From NCBI RefSeq assembly GCF_026210795.1, contig NC_089438.1:827501-891500 (forward strand): 64,000 nt of DNA, in the 5' to 3' direction. Positions 35,577-47,388 of this stretch are shown here, in pieces. This DNA comes from Rhizophagus irregularis (taxonomy: Eukaryota; Glomeromycota; Glomeromycetes; Glomerales; Glomeraceae). Numbering within the stretch: position 1 is the stretch's first letter; each line of letters begins with the position of its first letter. The notes beneath the pieces are model-generated. The model was not told the DNA's origin. It did not search any database and was given only the letters and a program-made list of their open reading frames with translations. Position numbers and translations under genes: made by a program.

Positions 35577-36508
35577 ATGTAAAAATTATTAAAAAGATAA
35601 AAAATAATAAAGGAAAAGAAAAAAAAGAAAAAAAAATGGTGGAACGTTATTTTGGGTTGCAATGATTTTAAGATCGGCAACAAAATTATCAAAAAAAGAC
35701 TAGTTAAAATACACAGATAATCTTGATTGGCAAATTAAATTTGTCATTGCGGTTTTTTATTTAAATTCTCTATAATAGGTAAGATTAAAATAAATAAGTA
35801 AAATAAAAAAAAATGTTTAACTAAATATAGTAAGTAACTAGTAAGTATTATGTAGTTTATGTAATTTAAAAGTGGTGGATTTTTTTTTTTTAGCGAAAGT
35901 GTCCAGAAAATGCTTTGAAATTGTCTGAAATATAATGTACAAATTTCGGACAAAACTAAATATCCGGAAAATGTCTGAAAACGATTACGTTTTAGAACAT
36001 TTTCTGGACATCAACTGGTTCAAGTTCTGTCTGGAACTTATCATCCAGGTTTGAGCCTAAATCAAATGATGAGTATCACTTGCACAGACTTTGAAATTTC
36101 AATTATATATCACATTTTTGTCTGCTCTTCATTTTTTCTTAGTATGTCAATAAAGACTTTGAATGTCAGTTTTGATATTTTTACATTTTTTGTGAAAATT
36201 AATTAAATTAATTTATCCTTTTTTGAAATGCTGTCAAGATTTTTCTGAATTTTTTTTCATTGTCCGGAATTTTCCAGAATTTGTCCTGTTAATCCATCCG
36301 GAATTTGTCCAATACGAAAATTTTAGAACAAAATTCTGGACATACCAAGATTCGGGACAGCTCAGGATAGATAAAAAATGGACATTTTTCGGACATGCAG
36401 AATGATAACTGGATATATTTCAGACATTTTCGCCAACATTTTTCGGATAATTATTTTTCGTAGGGATGGAATACGATACTTAAAATGGGAAATTTTGCAA
36501 TTAAAGAG
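35577..36508. repeat. degenerate repeat region with GTCCGGAA/TTCTGGACA motifs
   Basis: Between about 35890 and 36430 short motifs such as TTTTCTGGACA, ATCCGGAAAATGTC and TTTTTCGGACA recur on both strands in irregular spacing. This resembles a decayed palindromic or foldback mobile element. Clear ends could not be set. The open frames at 35744-35953 and 36223-36405 follow from the repeats. Confidence 0.45.
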
Positions 36509-36764
36509 CAAATCAAAGAAGCAATTGAAATTAACGAAAAATTATATCCTCCAACAACTACCATTATCATTAACTATTAGTAATCTCACATCTCTTCAAG
36601 CAGTTTACACAAGTAGACTTTTAGATTTTAAAAATCTTTTAGAACCTAAGAATGATGATGAATATTCAGGTACTAATTATCATTCAATAGTATATATTAA
36701 ATTAATTCCATAGTACTAACAACTTTATAAAATATAAATATAAAGTTCAACATTAATTCTAAAG
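36509..36764 (+). pseudogene. inverted partial copy of the kinase 1 tail
   Basis: The segment 36509-36669 translates as QIKEAIEINEKL and, after a frame change, LQAVYTSRLLDFKNLLEP...DEYSG. This is the end of kinase 1 exon 2 (RQVKEADEINKKL...QAVYTSRLLDFKNLPEP...LEYSG). It ends at the same place with a GT donor. The following intron keeps a TACTAACAAC-like branch region, and 36751-36764 matches the end of kinase 1 exon 3 (ATTAATTCTAAAG then GT). No kinase domain is attached. It lies about 1 kb from kinase 1 in the opposite orientation, so it is an inverted, truncated duplicate. Confidence 0.75.
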
Positions 36765-37401
36765 GTATTATTTGACTATTAAGTATAATGTCTTAAATTA
36801 TTATAATATCAGACTTATTATAGTGAAATAGTAAATTACGTGACTCCAAAACTTTAGAACATTTGGTACTTTGTACAAAAAAAAAAAAAAAAAAATTATC
36901 TCGATCTTTAATTTCCTATTATTTAATTTTATTTTTATTTTTCAGCTAAATCAAGTTTTATCGGAAAATGAGATTTTACTACAACCACTTTTCTTCACAT
37001 TTTCATGATAGTAACAAAATAATTTATAATTTGGAGCATAAAACAAAGTGGAGAACGATTATACTGTATATGTAAATTTAAGGTCTATACTTTATTTAAA
37101 ATAAATATTAACAATATATAACAACAAATGTCACGGAAATGTATAATAAATTCTGATAAACAATGAATAAATAAACTTAACTGATGTGTTTTAACAGAAT
37201 TATAATTAAAACAAAAAACAAGCGTTGTTGAATAGGTTTAATTGTTAAATCACTAAGATCTACAGTAAACTCTTTTTCGTAATGATAAATTTAACAATAA
37301 AAATTTAATTTCATTATAAAGAGACTTTCATTTAAAATTTCTACATATCAAATGCGTATTGTATACAAAAATTAATTTAATTTTAAACATAGTTTTTTCA
37401 G
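36765..37401. other. intergenic, no gene seen
   Basis: AT-rich with a run of A at about 36876-36895. Nothing recognised. Confidence 0.45.
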
Positions 37402-37636
37402 TTACAGCAAATTTCAAAATATACGGGACACTTGAGAAATTTGATTGTCGGGTTGTCGGGTAGCCGGGTTACTCGGCAGTAGGTTGTTTATTAGAAAAGT
37501 ATAAATAACACGTGACGAGTATAATGAATAGTAGTATATCAGATTATATAATAACCTACTGCCGAGTAACCCGGCTACCCGACAACCCGACAATCAAATT
37601 TCTCAAGTGTCCCGTATATTTTGAGATTTGCTGTAA
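37402..37636. mobile_element. foldback element with 84-bp near-perfect inverted repeats
   Basis: Arms 37402-37485 and 37553-37636 are inverted copies with a single mismatch I can find, separated by a 67-bp AT-rich spacer. The inner ends hold the GC-rich block CCTACTGCCGAGTAACCCGG. The element proper probably runs from CAGCAAA at 37405 to TTTGCTG at 37633, with TA on both sides, as for Tc1/mariner-type MITEs. The minus- and plus-strand open frames here are mirror images of the arms. Such a sequence would form a long hairpin if transcribed. Confidence 0.85.
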
Positions 37637-37660
37637 ATCAGCATCACTATTAGTCCTGTT

Positions 37661-37976
37661 CATTTCCGGTCGGTCGCATTTTTCGGTCAGATTTAAGTTA
37701 ATTTTGATTGGGCTGATCAGTTTGTACAACGCAACCATTTTTCGAACTTTTAGCCCAATTTTTTTCGGGGGTTTTTTGGTCGAACGCCAAAAATAACCAA
37801 CCAAAATTGGATAATTTCTGTTTACGTGACATTTAAGAAAAAAATATATATCAATAGAAGGAGTTCGAACTAAATTTCAATCTAAAGCAGTTCAATTTGC
37901 GATCGAAAATAAAAAAATTTTATTGGATAATTTTTGTACAACAAATACGACCAAAAAATGCAACCGACCGGAAATG
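37661..37976. mobile_element. MITE-like element with 28-bp inverted ends
   Basis: The left end 37661-37688 and right end 37949-37976 are inverted copies with two mismatches (TIR starts CATTTCCGGTCGGT). The 260-bp interior has no transposase. It begins only about 25 bp after the foldback element. No certain target-site duplication. Confidence 0.7.
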
Positions 37977-38035
37977 TGTGTAATTAAAAATTGGTATTAC
38001 TGAGCAGCAAAATGGGTTGAAAGTTCCCGGCTCGC

Positions 38036-38135
38036 GTGAATTTTGAAGAAAGTTTGCCAGCCCAAACCGGATCCGGATCCGGGTCCGGGTTAGGGTTTTC
38101 GGGTTCCGGGTCCCGTTTGCAGACCTCTATTATAC
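38036..38135. repeat. CCGGAT/CCGGGT-rich tract, possible hAT-type element end
   Basis: A GC-rich island of stuttering CCGGATCCGGATCCGGGT and CGGGTT units. It ends in a sequence whose reverse complement is TAGAGGTCTGCAAACGGG. Termini of the CAGAGGTCTGCAAA kind are seen in hAT-family elements; the opposite end was not found, so this may be a solo terminus or decayed copy. Confidence 0.4.
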
Positions 38136-39790
38136 GGGTTGATTCATAAGATCAATGTTATCTGTATAATAAAATTATAATAAAGTTTTCAATGATCGCA
38201 TTAGTTTTTTAATATAGCACGTTATATTGTTTTTTGTGAAATTCAGACTACTTTCACAGTAGTAACTAACTAAATTCCCGAAATAATCATGTGAATTCGA
38301 TCACCTGAAATGCGCAGACGAAAGAATAGGGCTGTGCGACATGCGAAATTTATGGATTATGCGCAGTAAAACGCCAGTAGCCCAACAAATTTTCTATTCC
38401 ACGTGATCTAAAATATTCATTACCGGGCTGCTGTTTATATTTATCTGAGGGACTTAGTTTTTTTTTGCCTCATCCCGAATAATATGAAAACAGCTGTAAA
38501 AATAAAAATCCGGACGGCCGGGTCAAAAAAGACAAATTTTGATATGTGTGATATGAAAACCGAATTTATAACTTTGCGCCGCCTTATTAATTATCATTAA
38601 AATATATCGCTTTAAATATTTTTAGTTTCAAATGAATATTTGAAGGTGTTTATTAATATAACAAATTATTGGATAAAAATAAAAATCTATAAAATTTTGC
38701 TAGTTTTTTAATTTTAAGTGTGCTATTCGTAAATGCATCTAATAATTCTGTTTTCCACAAGTAAATAAAAACTTTTCGTTAGTACTTTAATATATTAAAT
38801 TTAGATAAATTCAAGAACAACCAAAATTCTATTTGATAACCAGTATCACCGCGTATAATGGATCGTAAAAGGAGTTGTAAAAAAAGAAATATGAGATTTT
38901 CAAAGTTTGAGTTGGAAACTTAGAGATAATGGCATCACAGTTTTTTTTTTTAAAAAAAAATATCATTAATATTTAGTTTTTAAGATGTAGATATTACAAA
39001 ATTATAAATTGTTTAATAAAGATTTAACAAAAAGCTTTAATATTGTTTTAAAAATTGTTATTAAAGAAGTGAAATACGTGAAAATAATTGAATTATACTT
39101 TACAAAAATATGAATCTAATTATGTTTTCCAGGTTAACATTTGTAGTACACTCAGCACAATTATTACTAATGAGTAATGACAAAAAAGTTGCTTTTTAGA
39201 TTGCACGATAATTTGAATTTTTGGACCACGAGAAAACATCGAAGCTGCATTATCAGCGGGTGATTTTATTACTGAAGGCGTCACTAAGAACTTGGAGGAA
39301 ATATAATGAAATCTGTAAATTATAAGTTATATAAACCTCCAAAGATCACATATACAATTGACATATACAATTGCCTGCCATTATTTCTCGTTATTTATTT
39401 ATAATTAACACTAATATATCTAATTTACTTAAATATTAATTGATATATTGATTTAAACTACATTAATCCTGTACAAGTTACAGCTAGTTAATTAATATTG
39501 GCTAAAATTATTTTTATTTAGTTTCATTCAATCCGATTGTTTATTTGAAAATACTTTATGCCGATCAATAGCGTACGTAACATTCGTAACAAGGTATTTT
39601 TATTTTTATCATCGGATTACTATATATAGAATTTTTGTATCAAATTTTTGAATGTTACACATGCACAAGGGACTATATGTTGAATAAATTTTATCCGAAC
39701 CCCGTAATTTTAAAATTTTTTTTTTTTTACGTTTCATTTTATTATATGGTTAACGTTATTTTTGAATATACTAATTCAAATTAATTTAGT
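38136..39790. other. intergenic with dispersed-repeat pieces
   Basis: The exact 25-bp match to 17136-17160 lies at 38433-38457, and a diverged copy of the 32231-32290 repeat at about 38510-38590. The remainder is AT-rich with no gene recognised. The kinase 2 promoter must lie near the end, without a defined motif. Confidence 0.45.
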
Positions 39791-41616
39791 ATGGAATTAT
39801 CAAAAATGAATTCTAAAGAAAATAAAAGAAATTTATGGAAACAATTTGTTGATCATGATAAATATCAGGTAAAACGATTTATTTTTATCATTAATAATTA
39901 ATATTATTGAATTTCTATTTGAATAATAATGTTTTTTTTTTTAATCATTTATTTTAAAAGAAACATGTTACTATTGGTTCAACTACTGAATCAGCAGAAG
40001 GGATAGATGATAAAATAATTTATATGGAGGATTTAGAAAAAAGAAAACAAGTATATGGAATATGTGGAGAATGTAATGAACCTGGCACAGGAGAATATTG
40101 GTGTCAACCTTGTAATGCTAAAAGATCTAAGGATAACTTTAAAAATTGGACTAGTGGAAATAAAGATATTGATGAATTTATACATCAATCACAACTTAAT
40201 ACTGTTTACTATAAAAAATATCTTGAATGGATACCTTTTGAAAATTTTAAAGATATTACTTATATTACCAGAGGAGGATTTGGTAAAATTCATTCAGCTG
40301 AATGGTCTGAAGGATATATTGTATATTGGGATATTGAAAATCAAAAATGGAAAAGGGTTAGTAATACGGAAGTTGCATTAAAAAGTTTGGATGATTCATC
40401 TTGTATAAGTACAGAATTTTTAAATGAGGTAATTAAAATAAAAATGTAATTATTTAAATTTTATTTATAGATACTGTATAATAAATTTCCTTTTTAATAT
40501 TTTTTAGATTAAAACTCATCTTCAGATTTATCTTATTGATGTTATTCAATGTTATGGAATAACTCAAGATCCAAATACCAAAGATTATATGATGGTTTTA
40601 GAATATTGTGAAAAGGGAAATTTGAGAAATTTTTATATGAATAATAAATCAAATTATTCTTCAAAAATTGTTGCATTAAAGCGAATTGCAAGTGGACTTC
40701 TAGATATTCATAATGCTGGAAAAATTCATAAAGATTTTCATTCAGGCAATATATTATACAAAGTTTTTCCATATATAAGTGATTTAGGAATGTGTCAACC
40801 AGCAAATAATGAAAAGCAATCAATTAAACAAGAAGGGATTTATGGAGTATTACCTTATATGGCACCAGAAGTTTTACGTGGATATCAATATACAAAAGCA
40901 TCTGATATTTATTCATTTGGAATAATGATGAATGAATATATATCTGAAGAAACTCCTTATAGTAATATTCCTCATGATCATGCTTTATCTATTAAAATAT
41001 GTAAAGGACTTAGACCAAATATTTTTAAATATACACCAAAATTACTTGCAGATTTTATTAATAAATGTTGGGATGCTAAAGCAGAAAATAGACCAACTGC
41101 TAAAGAATTGTATCAAACACTAAATAAATTGCATGATTATGAGTATGAAGATAGTGATACCAAATCTCAAGTAGATGAATATGATGATAAAATCAATTTA
41201 AACAGAACAAGTGAAAAAAGATCCAACAACATTCAAACGCATCCGCAAGCAATCTATACTAGTAGACTTTTAAGTTTTAAAAATCTTCCAGAACCAGTGA
41301 ATTTAGGTAATTTAAATTAACTTAACTTTGGTAATCAAAAAATGTTTACATTACTAATAACTAACTTTATTTTTTAATAGACGTTACTAAAACAACATTA
41401 CGTAAGTAATTATTTCTATTGGCAATCAATATAATTAATAAATCTTTATATCGTTTTAATAACATGTTAATTAATTATAGGTTCAGAATGTTTTGATTGT
41501 CAATTAGACGAATTAGGTAAGGTAAAATTTATTCTTTAGTTCTTTATTTCGTTAATACTTATTAATTTTCTTATTTTGTAGATCTTAATCAAGATGAAGA
41601 AAATAATATTGAATGA
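39791..41616 (+). CDS. protein kinase, same family (kinase 2)
   Basis: Six exons: 39791-39868, 39961-40428, 40508-41306, 41381-41401, 41481-41516 and 41582-41616 (478 aa). Order of parts: a short N-terminal stretch, then the Cys-pair head CGEC...CQPC (Cys 61, 64, 74, 77). The kinase domain has glycine loop GGFGKIH (131-137), VALK Lys167 and catalytic loop IHKDFHSGN (Asp258, Asn263). It also has DLG at 274-276 and MAPE ending at 303. The tail has YTSRLLSFKNLPEP. Two tiny exons of 21 and 36 nt, both phase 1 at each end, then encode RSECFDC...DEL and an acidic end. HKD replaces the usual HRD. Otherwise all residues needed for phosphotransfer are present. Function presumably as for kinase 1; substrate unknown. 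The ATG at 39791 is the first after upstream stops. Confidence 0.88.
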
Positions 41617-42671
41617 TTTTTTTTTTATGAGAATCAAAGAATTTAGTTTAATTAAAGTTATATTATTAAATTATTTCTTTTATACTAATAAATTATAAAT
41701 TGGTTAGCTATTGATTTTTCGTTTATGGAAAATTAATTTTATCATTAAACTACCCAGAATATTAATTGCAACTTTATTTTTTTACGTAAAAGATTTAATA
41801 TACAGTACGTAATATAGTACGTAATATAATGTCAAATTAAATTATCACTTATTGAATAAATTTTTTTACTTGACTATTTTTAAACGAAAAATGATTTTAA
41901 ATTTTACAAAAATGGCTAAAAAGATTTTAATTATTGAATTATAAATTAGAAAATTATACTAGATCACTTGAAATATTTTGATTGTAAATTAACCTAAAAC
42001 ATAATGGAAAAAACTGAACAAAACACTAATGAAAGGATTATTAAATTAAACAAAGACCAAAAATGAAACAAATTAAAATAATAAGTAAGATAAAGGATCA
42101 AATGAATGAAATCAATCGTGAAACAAAAAATCAAAGGATCAAATGATAAAGTTAAATCGACAAAAAAGGAAACTAAGTGAAAGTATAATTAAAAAAGAAA
42201 TCCGAACATAAAGTATAGAACGAATATAAGATGAAAGTCTAATAAGTACTGAAGTAATAATAAGTGATTTGATCCTAACCAATATATTGATTGTTTTATG
42301 TTCATTATCTTAATTAGAGATATATTTATTGATTTTTTCGCAATTTGAATGAATCTTGACTATTTATAAACTATCAAATACACTGAACATAACAAAAATT
42401 AAGGAAAATATGTTATTTCGGATTGACAACATTTCTGCTGAAAATGATTATTTGTAAATTACTGTTTTATTTCTATAAATAAGTTGACATAAGATATTAA
42501 TTGGTCAAACGGGTTAGTCAAGTGGTCAGCCAACATTGGTCATGGTTATAACTCGACCGACGCCATCACTAATCTTAATAAAGTCTTAGATTTATAATAA
42601 AAATAAACTATACATTATGGCAAAGATATCATTTTGAAATTAGTATTATTTATTTCATGGGGAGTTGGAAA
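41617..42671. other. intergenic, no gene seen
   Basis: AT-rich. A motif ACAGTACGTAATATAGTACGT is partly self-repeating at about 41801-41822. Nothing else recognised. Confidence 0.45.
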
Positions 42672-42894
42672 TAAATGGGTAATCCCCTGGAGCGTGTCAC
42701 TCATTAAATATTAACTATTTTAACTATTTTAAACTAAAATTAGTAAGTTTCCGGCTATCTATATGAGACCGGGAAATAACTAAACGAAGATTCCCGGTCA
42801 TTTATAAACTCAACTAATCACTCGCAATTTTTAAAAATTAGTATGAAGGTGATCATGAGTGACACTTAGTGCGACAGGGGATTACGCTATTTAT
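42672..42894. mobile_element. MITE-like element, GTAATCCCCTG termini
   Basis: The left arm 42672-42704 and right arm 42855-42894 are inverted copies (TAATCCCCTG, then a diverged stretch, then GTGTCACTCAT). The right arm has about 6 bp more, between GTCGC and the GTGTCACT part. The interior has a second small inverted pair (GACCGGGAAAT / ATTCCCGGTC). No coding sequence. Target-site duplication unclear. Confidence 0.65.
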
Positions 42895-44819
42895 CTAATA
42901 TAAATATCAAAAAATTAGTTTAATTATCATTAATGACGTTTCATATTTGGAAAGTTATTGTCGGTATTTGGTTATATGAAAGGTATTGCACTTTCTTAAA
43001 TACTAATAGTATCTTATGTTTACTGATCTATACAATAATGTTTGTAAATATTTTTATGTATTTGAATGACCGAACATTCATGTGAGTATAAATTATTTTA
43101 ACAAACTTTAAATATACTAAATTTTTTAATTAATATAATCCAAAAAATCAGCGCAATAAATTATGAGATGTAGGAAATCTTGTTCAATGAATGCTTTAAA
43201 TATAAACTATCGTGATTCTTACGTTCTTTTTTACTTAATTTCAAACATAAACGATTTAAGAGACATAAAGTTTCGATTACAATTTACACTAATTTAGATG
43301 ATGAGTATAGTGAATATAAAAACTACCTTTTTTTTTTTAAAAAAAAACAAAATAAGGAGATACAGGTAAATATATTCTTTTTAAATACTGTCTATACTCG
43401 ATCGTCTGCTTAGTATATTGTTACTATAACAATATTTGCATCAAATTTAGAAAATAAAAAACTTATAACACTCCGGTAAATTAGCCGCTAATATAATAAT
43501 AATAAAAGAAATTCGTTTGTTAATATAATGCAATACTGCATGCGAGATACAAAACCCTATTAGTAAAACAGTAAGTTAATCTTCTTATATGCTTTATTTT
43601 TATAATGCTTCTATTTTATTTTAAAATTATCCAAATTATAATCCAAAAAATTTGTGAGGATGGAAAATTTTATGACCTTCTTAACTCATAACGAAACTAA
43701 AATGGCGCAGTAAACAAAATTCACATAATTTTTGTAAATGTATGTTATGAAAATAAATTATTTAGCTAATATTAAATCTACCTTATTATTATTTAACATA
43801 GCTTTAGTAAGCACAATTTCGCTCGGTTTAACAGTCAAAGAATAGGATGTCAAAATATAATTTTTTTTTTGAAAAATTTGTATGGTTATCAAATATTATA
43901 CGCACGTGATAATATGGTTCATCCAATCATTTCCGTTTTATCCTAATTATCTTATCATTTTATCTAAACAAGATTAACTCACCGAAGATTAAATGAGCGC
44001 CTAAAATTAAGATTTTCTTTGTACAAAAAATTATAAAAAGCATTCTTTTATTAAATAATCAATAAAAATACTAAAATAAAAAATAATTTTAATGAAGCAA
44101 AATGTATGAAATAAAGTAAAAATAATCCTTTTTTTAAAAAAAAATCGTTAATCAAATCATTATATTAGCTAATATCGGTAACTGATAAAAATTTCAATAA
44201 TTTTTTTTAATTTTTGTTCTGAAACTAATACTACACACATAAACCTTACAGGGCTTATCATTTCTCAGGAAAAAATTTACATTAACAATCTAAATAATTA
44301 TCTGCAAAATGGTATTCTAGAAATTACCTTACAAATCGCAAAATATCATAAATATGGTAGTTTTTAATATGCAATATACTTATGTCGTAAGGATTAGTTG
44401 ATAATTATGAAACGGAATTAGCTGATTTGAAGAAGCAAGTTGGATAAAAATAAGTATTCATTGGTTCTTTACATATTATTTGTCACTAAGCTGTAATGCC
44501 AGCCGGAACTGACTTTTACAAATTGTGCAATACCACGTGATTCCATTATCGTTTGTAAATTTGTCTGCGTTAAGCGATGGAGACAGTATACCATAGATAA
44601 TAATATTATGCAATGTGTAGGTAATGTAAGTGATTTCCATTTGAGCTAAAAATCAGTGTACGAATATTACAAACATTTCTTCGTACGAAAGTTTAATCTG
44701 TATATACTCTTTTTTTCTTTTTTTTTATAAAACTTTTCATTCATTTAGTCTTATCCCCCTTATTATAATCCCTAATTTTTTTAACTCTTCATACTCTACC
44801 CTTATTCTATTACTAATTT
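42895..44819. other. intergenic, no gene seen
   Basis: AT-rich, nothing recognised. Small open frames lack motifs. Confidence 0.45.
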
Positions 44820-44950
44820 TCATTCTGTGTGGTGGTGGTGCGGTGTGGTGTTGGTGATGGCGTGAGCGGTATTGATACTGTATGGGCAGTACAGTAGTAG
44901 TTGCAGAAGTGGTAAAGTGGGTACTGTAGCCGCGTTCGGTTGTAAGTTCT
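44820..44950. repeat. G/T-rich simple-sequence tract
   Basis: GGTGGTGGTGCGGTGTGGTG and related G/T runs, continuing as AGTACAGTAGTAG. Strikingly G-rich for this window on the plus strand. No open frame. Confidence 0.5.
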
Positions 44951-45274
44951 TTGTAGTTAAAATCATTATATGAACTAGGAAAATGGTAACCGTTAAAGTC
45001 CGTCGCGTTTATTTACTCGGATCTTTTTATTATTATCATACAACATTAAATAAAAAAAATTGATTACAAAAATATCAAATTCAGTGTTACAAAAAAAAGG
45101 AATATGATTGAAAGGATTTTTTAAAAATAGAGAAAATAATTGTTTAAATTTGAATGTTAAAAATTTCTTCAACGTGCTAGTCCTAAGAATGTTATTGCGG
45201 AAAAACTTTGCACAATAATTTAAAATCAAATAGTCTTAAATAATCAGATATATCAAATTATTTATTATGTGAAA
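44951..45274. other. intergenic, no gene seen
   Basis: AT-rich. The minus-strand frame 44993-45229 is Phe and Lys-rich and has no recognisable motif. Confidence 0.4.
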
Positions 45275-46232
45275 TCAATTTAATGAATTAATAAAATGAA
45301 CAAATTGATTTAGTGACTTATGTAATATGTAATTACTATTTGTTGCTGACTTAGCCAAGTCTTTAAAAACCTGATCACCACGTTGAGGTGCAGCAAGCAA
45401 GCCAGCAACATTGATCAGAGGGGGAAGGGGAAAACGAAAGGGAAAGGAGAAAACGAAAGGGAAGGGGAAAAACGAAAGGGAAGGAGGAAAACGAAAGGGA
45501 AGGGAAAAACTAAAGAAGGGGAAGGGGGAAAGAGCAATCTTTGATTGTTGATTATCATTACCACCTCCTGACAATGAATATAAACTAATCCCCAAATAGT
45601 AATCTTCATTATTGTGTACATTCGCTCTTCTATGCATAGAAGTTTCAACTCCTTTCTGGAACTTTACCCCTTCCATCTTATTATCGTTATCCTTTTCTAA
45701 CCCATTAATATATCTATTTTTCACAATATTCCCATCTCATCTTCCAAAGATTCGCTGATACTCTCGGCTAAGTCTGATATTCCTCTGGCATGATAATAAT
45801 TTTTATCTTCATTCGTTTTGTTATCCTCTAATTCCGGTGATGCCATTTGCTCTACGTAGTTTATTTCTATCTCGTTCATATAAATTTTGTAAGATCAGAT
45901 GTATTTCCAACCAGGTTTAATAATCTATGAACTTCACCTTTTAATGTGCGTTCTCTTTGTTCTTGCATTTGTACAAACTCTAACTTAAGTACTTTTTCTC
46001 TAAGACATTTTTCCTGTTCTTTGATGTCTCCTTTCTTAATCATGACCATTTCACATAATTTTCATATTAGCGCCGCATGCGTGATGTATATCTAATGCCA
46101 AAAACCTGGCTATTTCTTCATCTGTATCTTCCTTTTGTAACCCAGCTTGTTCTAATATTCTTATTTGTTCATTTTGTTTTTTGCTCTAATATCCCTCCAG
46201 CACTCTTACGTCTTCTATTGATATCGTAACTC
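45275..46232 (-). pseudogene. frameshifted coiled-coil protein relic, family unknown
   Basis: Reading the minus strand from 46232, a MGVTISIEDVRVLEGY start is followed by frames that are open one after another. They include EQIRILEQAGLQKEDTDEE, IARFLALDIHHACG, then KEQEKCLREKVLKLEF, QMQEQRERTLKGEVHRLL and LNLVGNTSDL. After that come EQMASPELEDNKTNED, DLAESISESLEDEMG and finally KDNDNKMEGVKFQKG. The composition is strongly helical and coiled-coil-like. At least three frame changes with stops at the joins rule out a simple gene, and no intron consensus explains them. I do not recognise the family; a mobile-element protein is possible. Confidence 0.5.
45417..45538. repeat. polypurine minisatellite
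   Basis: About 120 bp of almost pure G and A on the plus strand, in units near GGGAAGGGGAAAACGAAA. It lies inside the coiled-coil relic and gives the artificial Phe/Pro/Ser-rich minus-strand frames. Confidence 0.8.
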
Positions 46233-47388
46233 CCATGTTTACTTTATTATCTTTTCTTTTCTATTTTCCTTCCTATTATTGTAAAAATTTTTTTTACTGC
46301 GGATTTATAGTAAAAAAAAGGGGTCCATTAAATATTAATGGTAAATATCATTTTTTAATTTTTTATATTAAGTTTATAGAATTACGCTTATGAATCATTT
46401 TATATTAATTTACTCTAAATTTGATGTAACAATATATATAAATTGATACTGTACATTGCATTTATTAGTATGTACAGTTTCAATACGGATCAAATATCTC
46501 ATGCAATCATATTAATCCAGCTTTGAATAAACTTATTGTATAATTTAGCCATATTGTTCGCCTTTCTGAATGTTATGGTTGTTACGCGTGAATACAGTAC
46601 ATCGTGAAAAATTTTCTAAGATAAATGTTATGCAAAAATAAGTCTTTTCCAATGGATTTCGGTCTAGGATAAGAACGCTCTTATATTAATTATATTACTT
46701 ATTATATTACACTAGGAAGTGCTGTTCAGACGGACATTTTAGTGAAGTTTCATTAATATCAAGAAGACTAGTCGTACAATATCAAAGATCAATATTAAAA
46801 AGGAGATATATAATCAAAAAAGGAAAATGCGGGGGTGAATAAGGATGACGTAGTGGAAGGAAGGAAGGAATATTATATGGGTGAATTGATAGCATCTTTT
46901 AATTTTTATATTGCAAACTAATAGGCAAATTTTCAACATTTAAATAATTGGTCCAGTGACATTGTTCGGTAAATCAACCAACCTACTTTCGATAGTATAA
47001 TTAAAATTTCTATTATAAATAGTATATTCAAAATTTAACATATTATTCAGTTATATAAATTTTATGTGAACCATTATTATTTAGCAATAAGCTGCTAACT
47101 TTCTGATTATTTCATTGATTCAATAATTGATAAATGAATTAAAAAATAAGGCAAAACAGTTCAGACCATTGAAGGTTTAAATAAAATCAAAAAGAGTGCG
47201 AACCATCAAAAATTTTTGCATAAACCCACAATGTCAAAATTATACAGTTACGATTTAGTTGCCGCAGTTTGTTGCTTTAATAATGTGTAACGAAGGACTA
47301 CACAAAATGTCAGTTGTCCTTCTGGCACGTGACGAAGTAAACAACAATAAAATTTGTACAACATCCGTTGCATCCGTTCTTATGGTCC
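46233..47388. other. intergenic, no gene seen
   Basis: AT-rich, with GGAAGGAAGGAA at about 46857. The two mirror open frames at about 47255-47465 enter the next MITE and are not supported as genes. Confidence 0.45.

Noticed and set aside
37512-37804. Mirror open frames on both strands (94 and 82 codons)
   Set aside because: Both arise from the inverted repeats of two adjacent elements.
38080-38098. Telomere-like GGGTTAGGG
   Set aside because: Occurs once within a CCGGGT-rich element end; no array, so not an interstitial telomere.
45275-45724. 149-codon minus-strand frame as a real gene
   Set aside because: Half is the purine minisatellite read backwards and the rest is one of several out-of-frame pieces of the coiled-coil relic.
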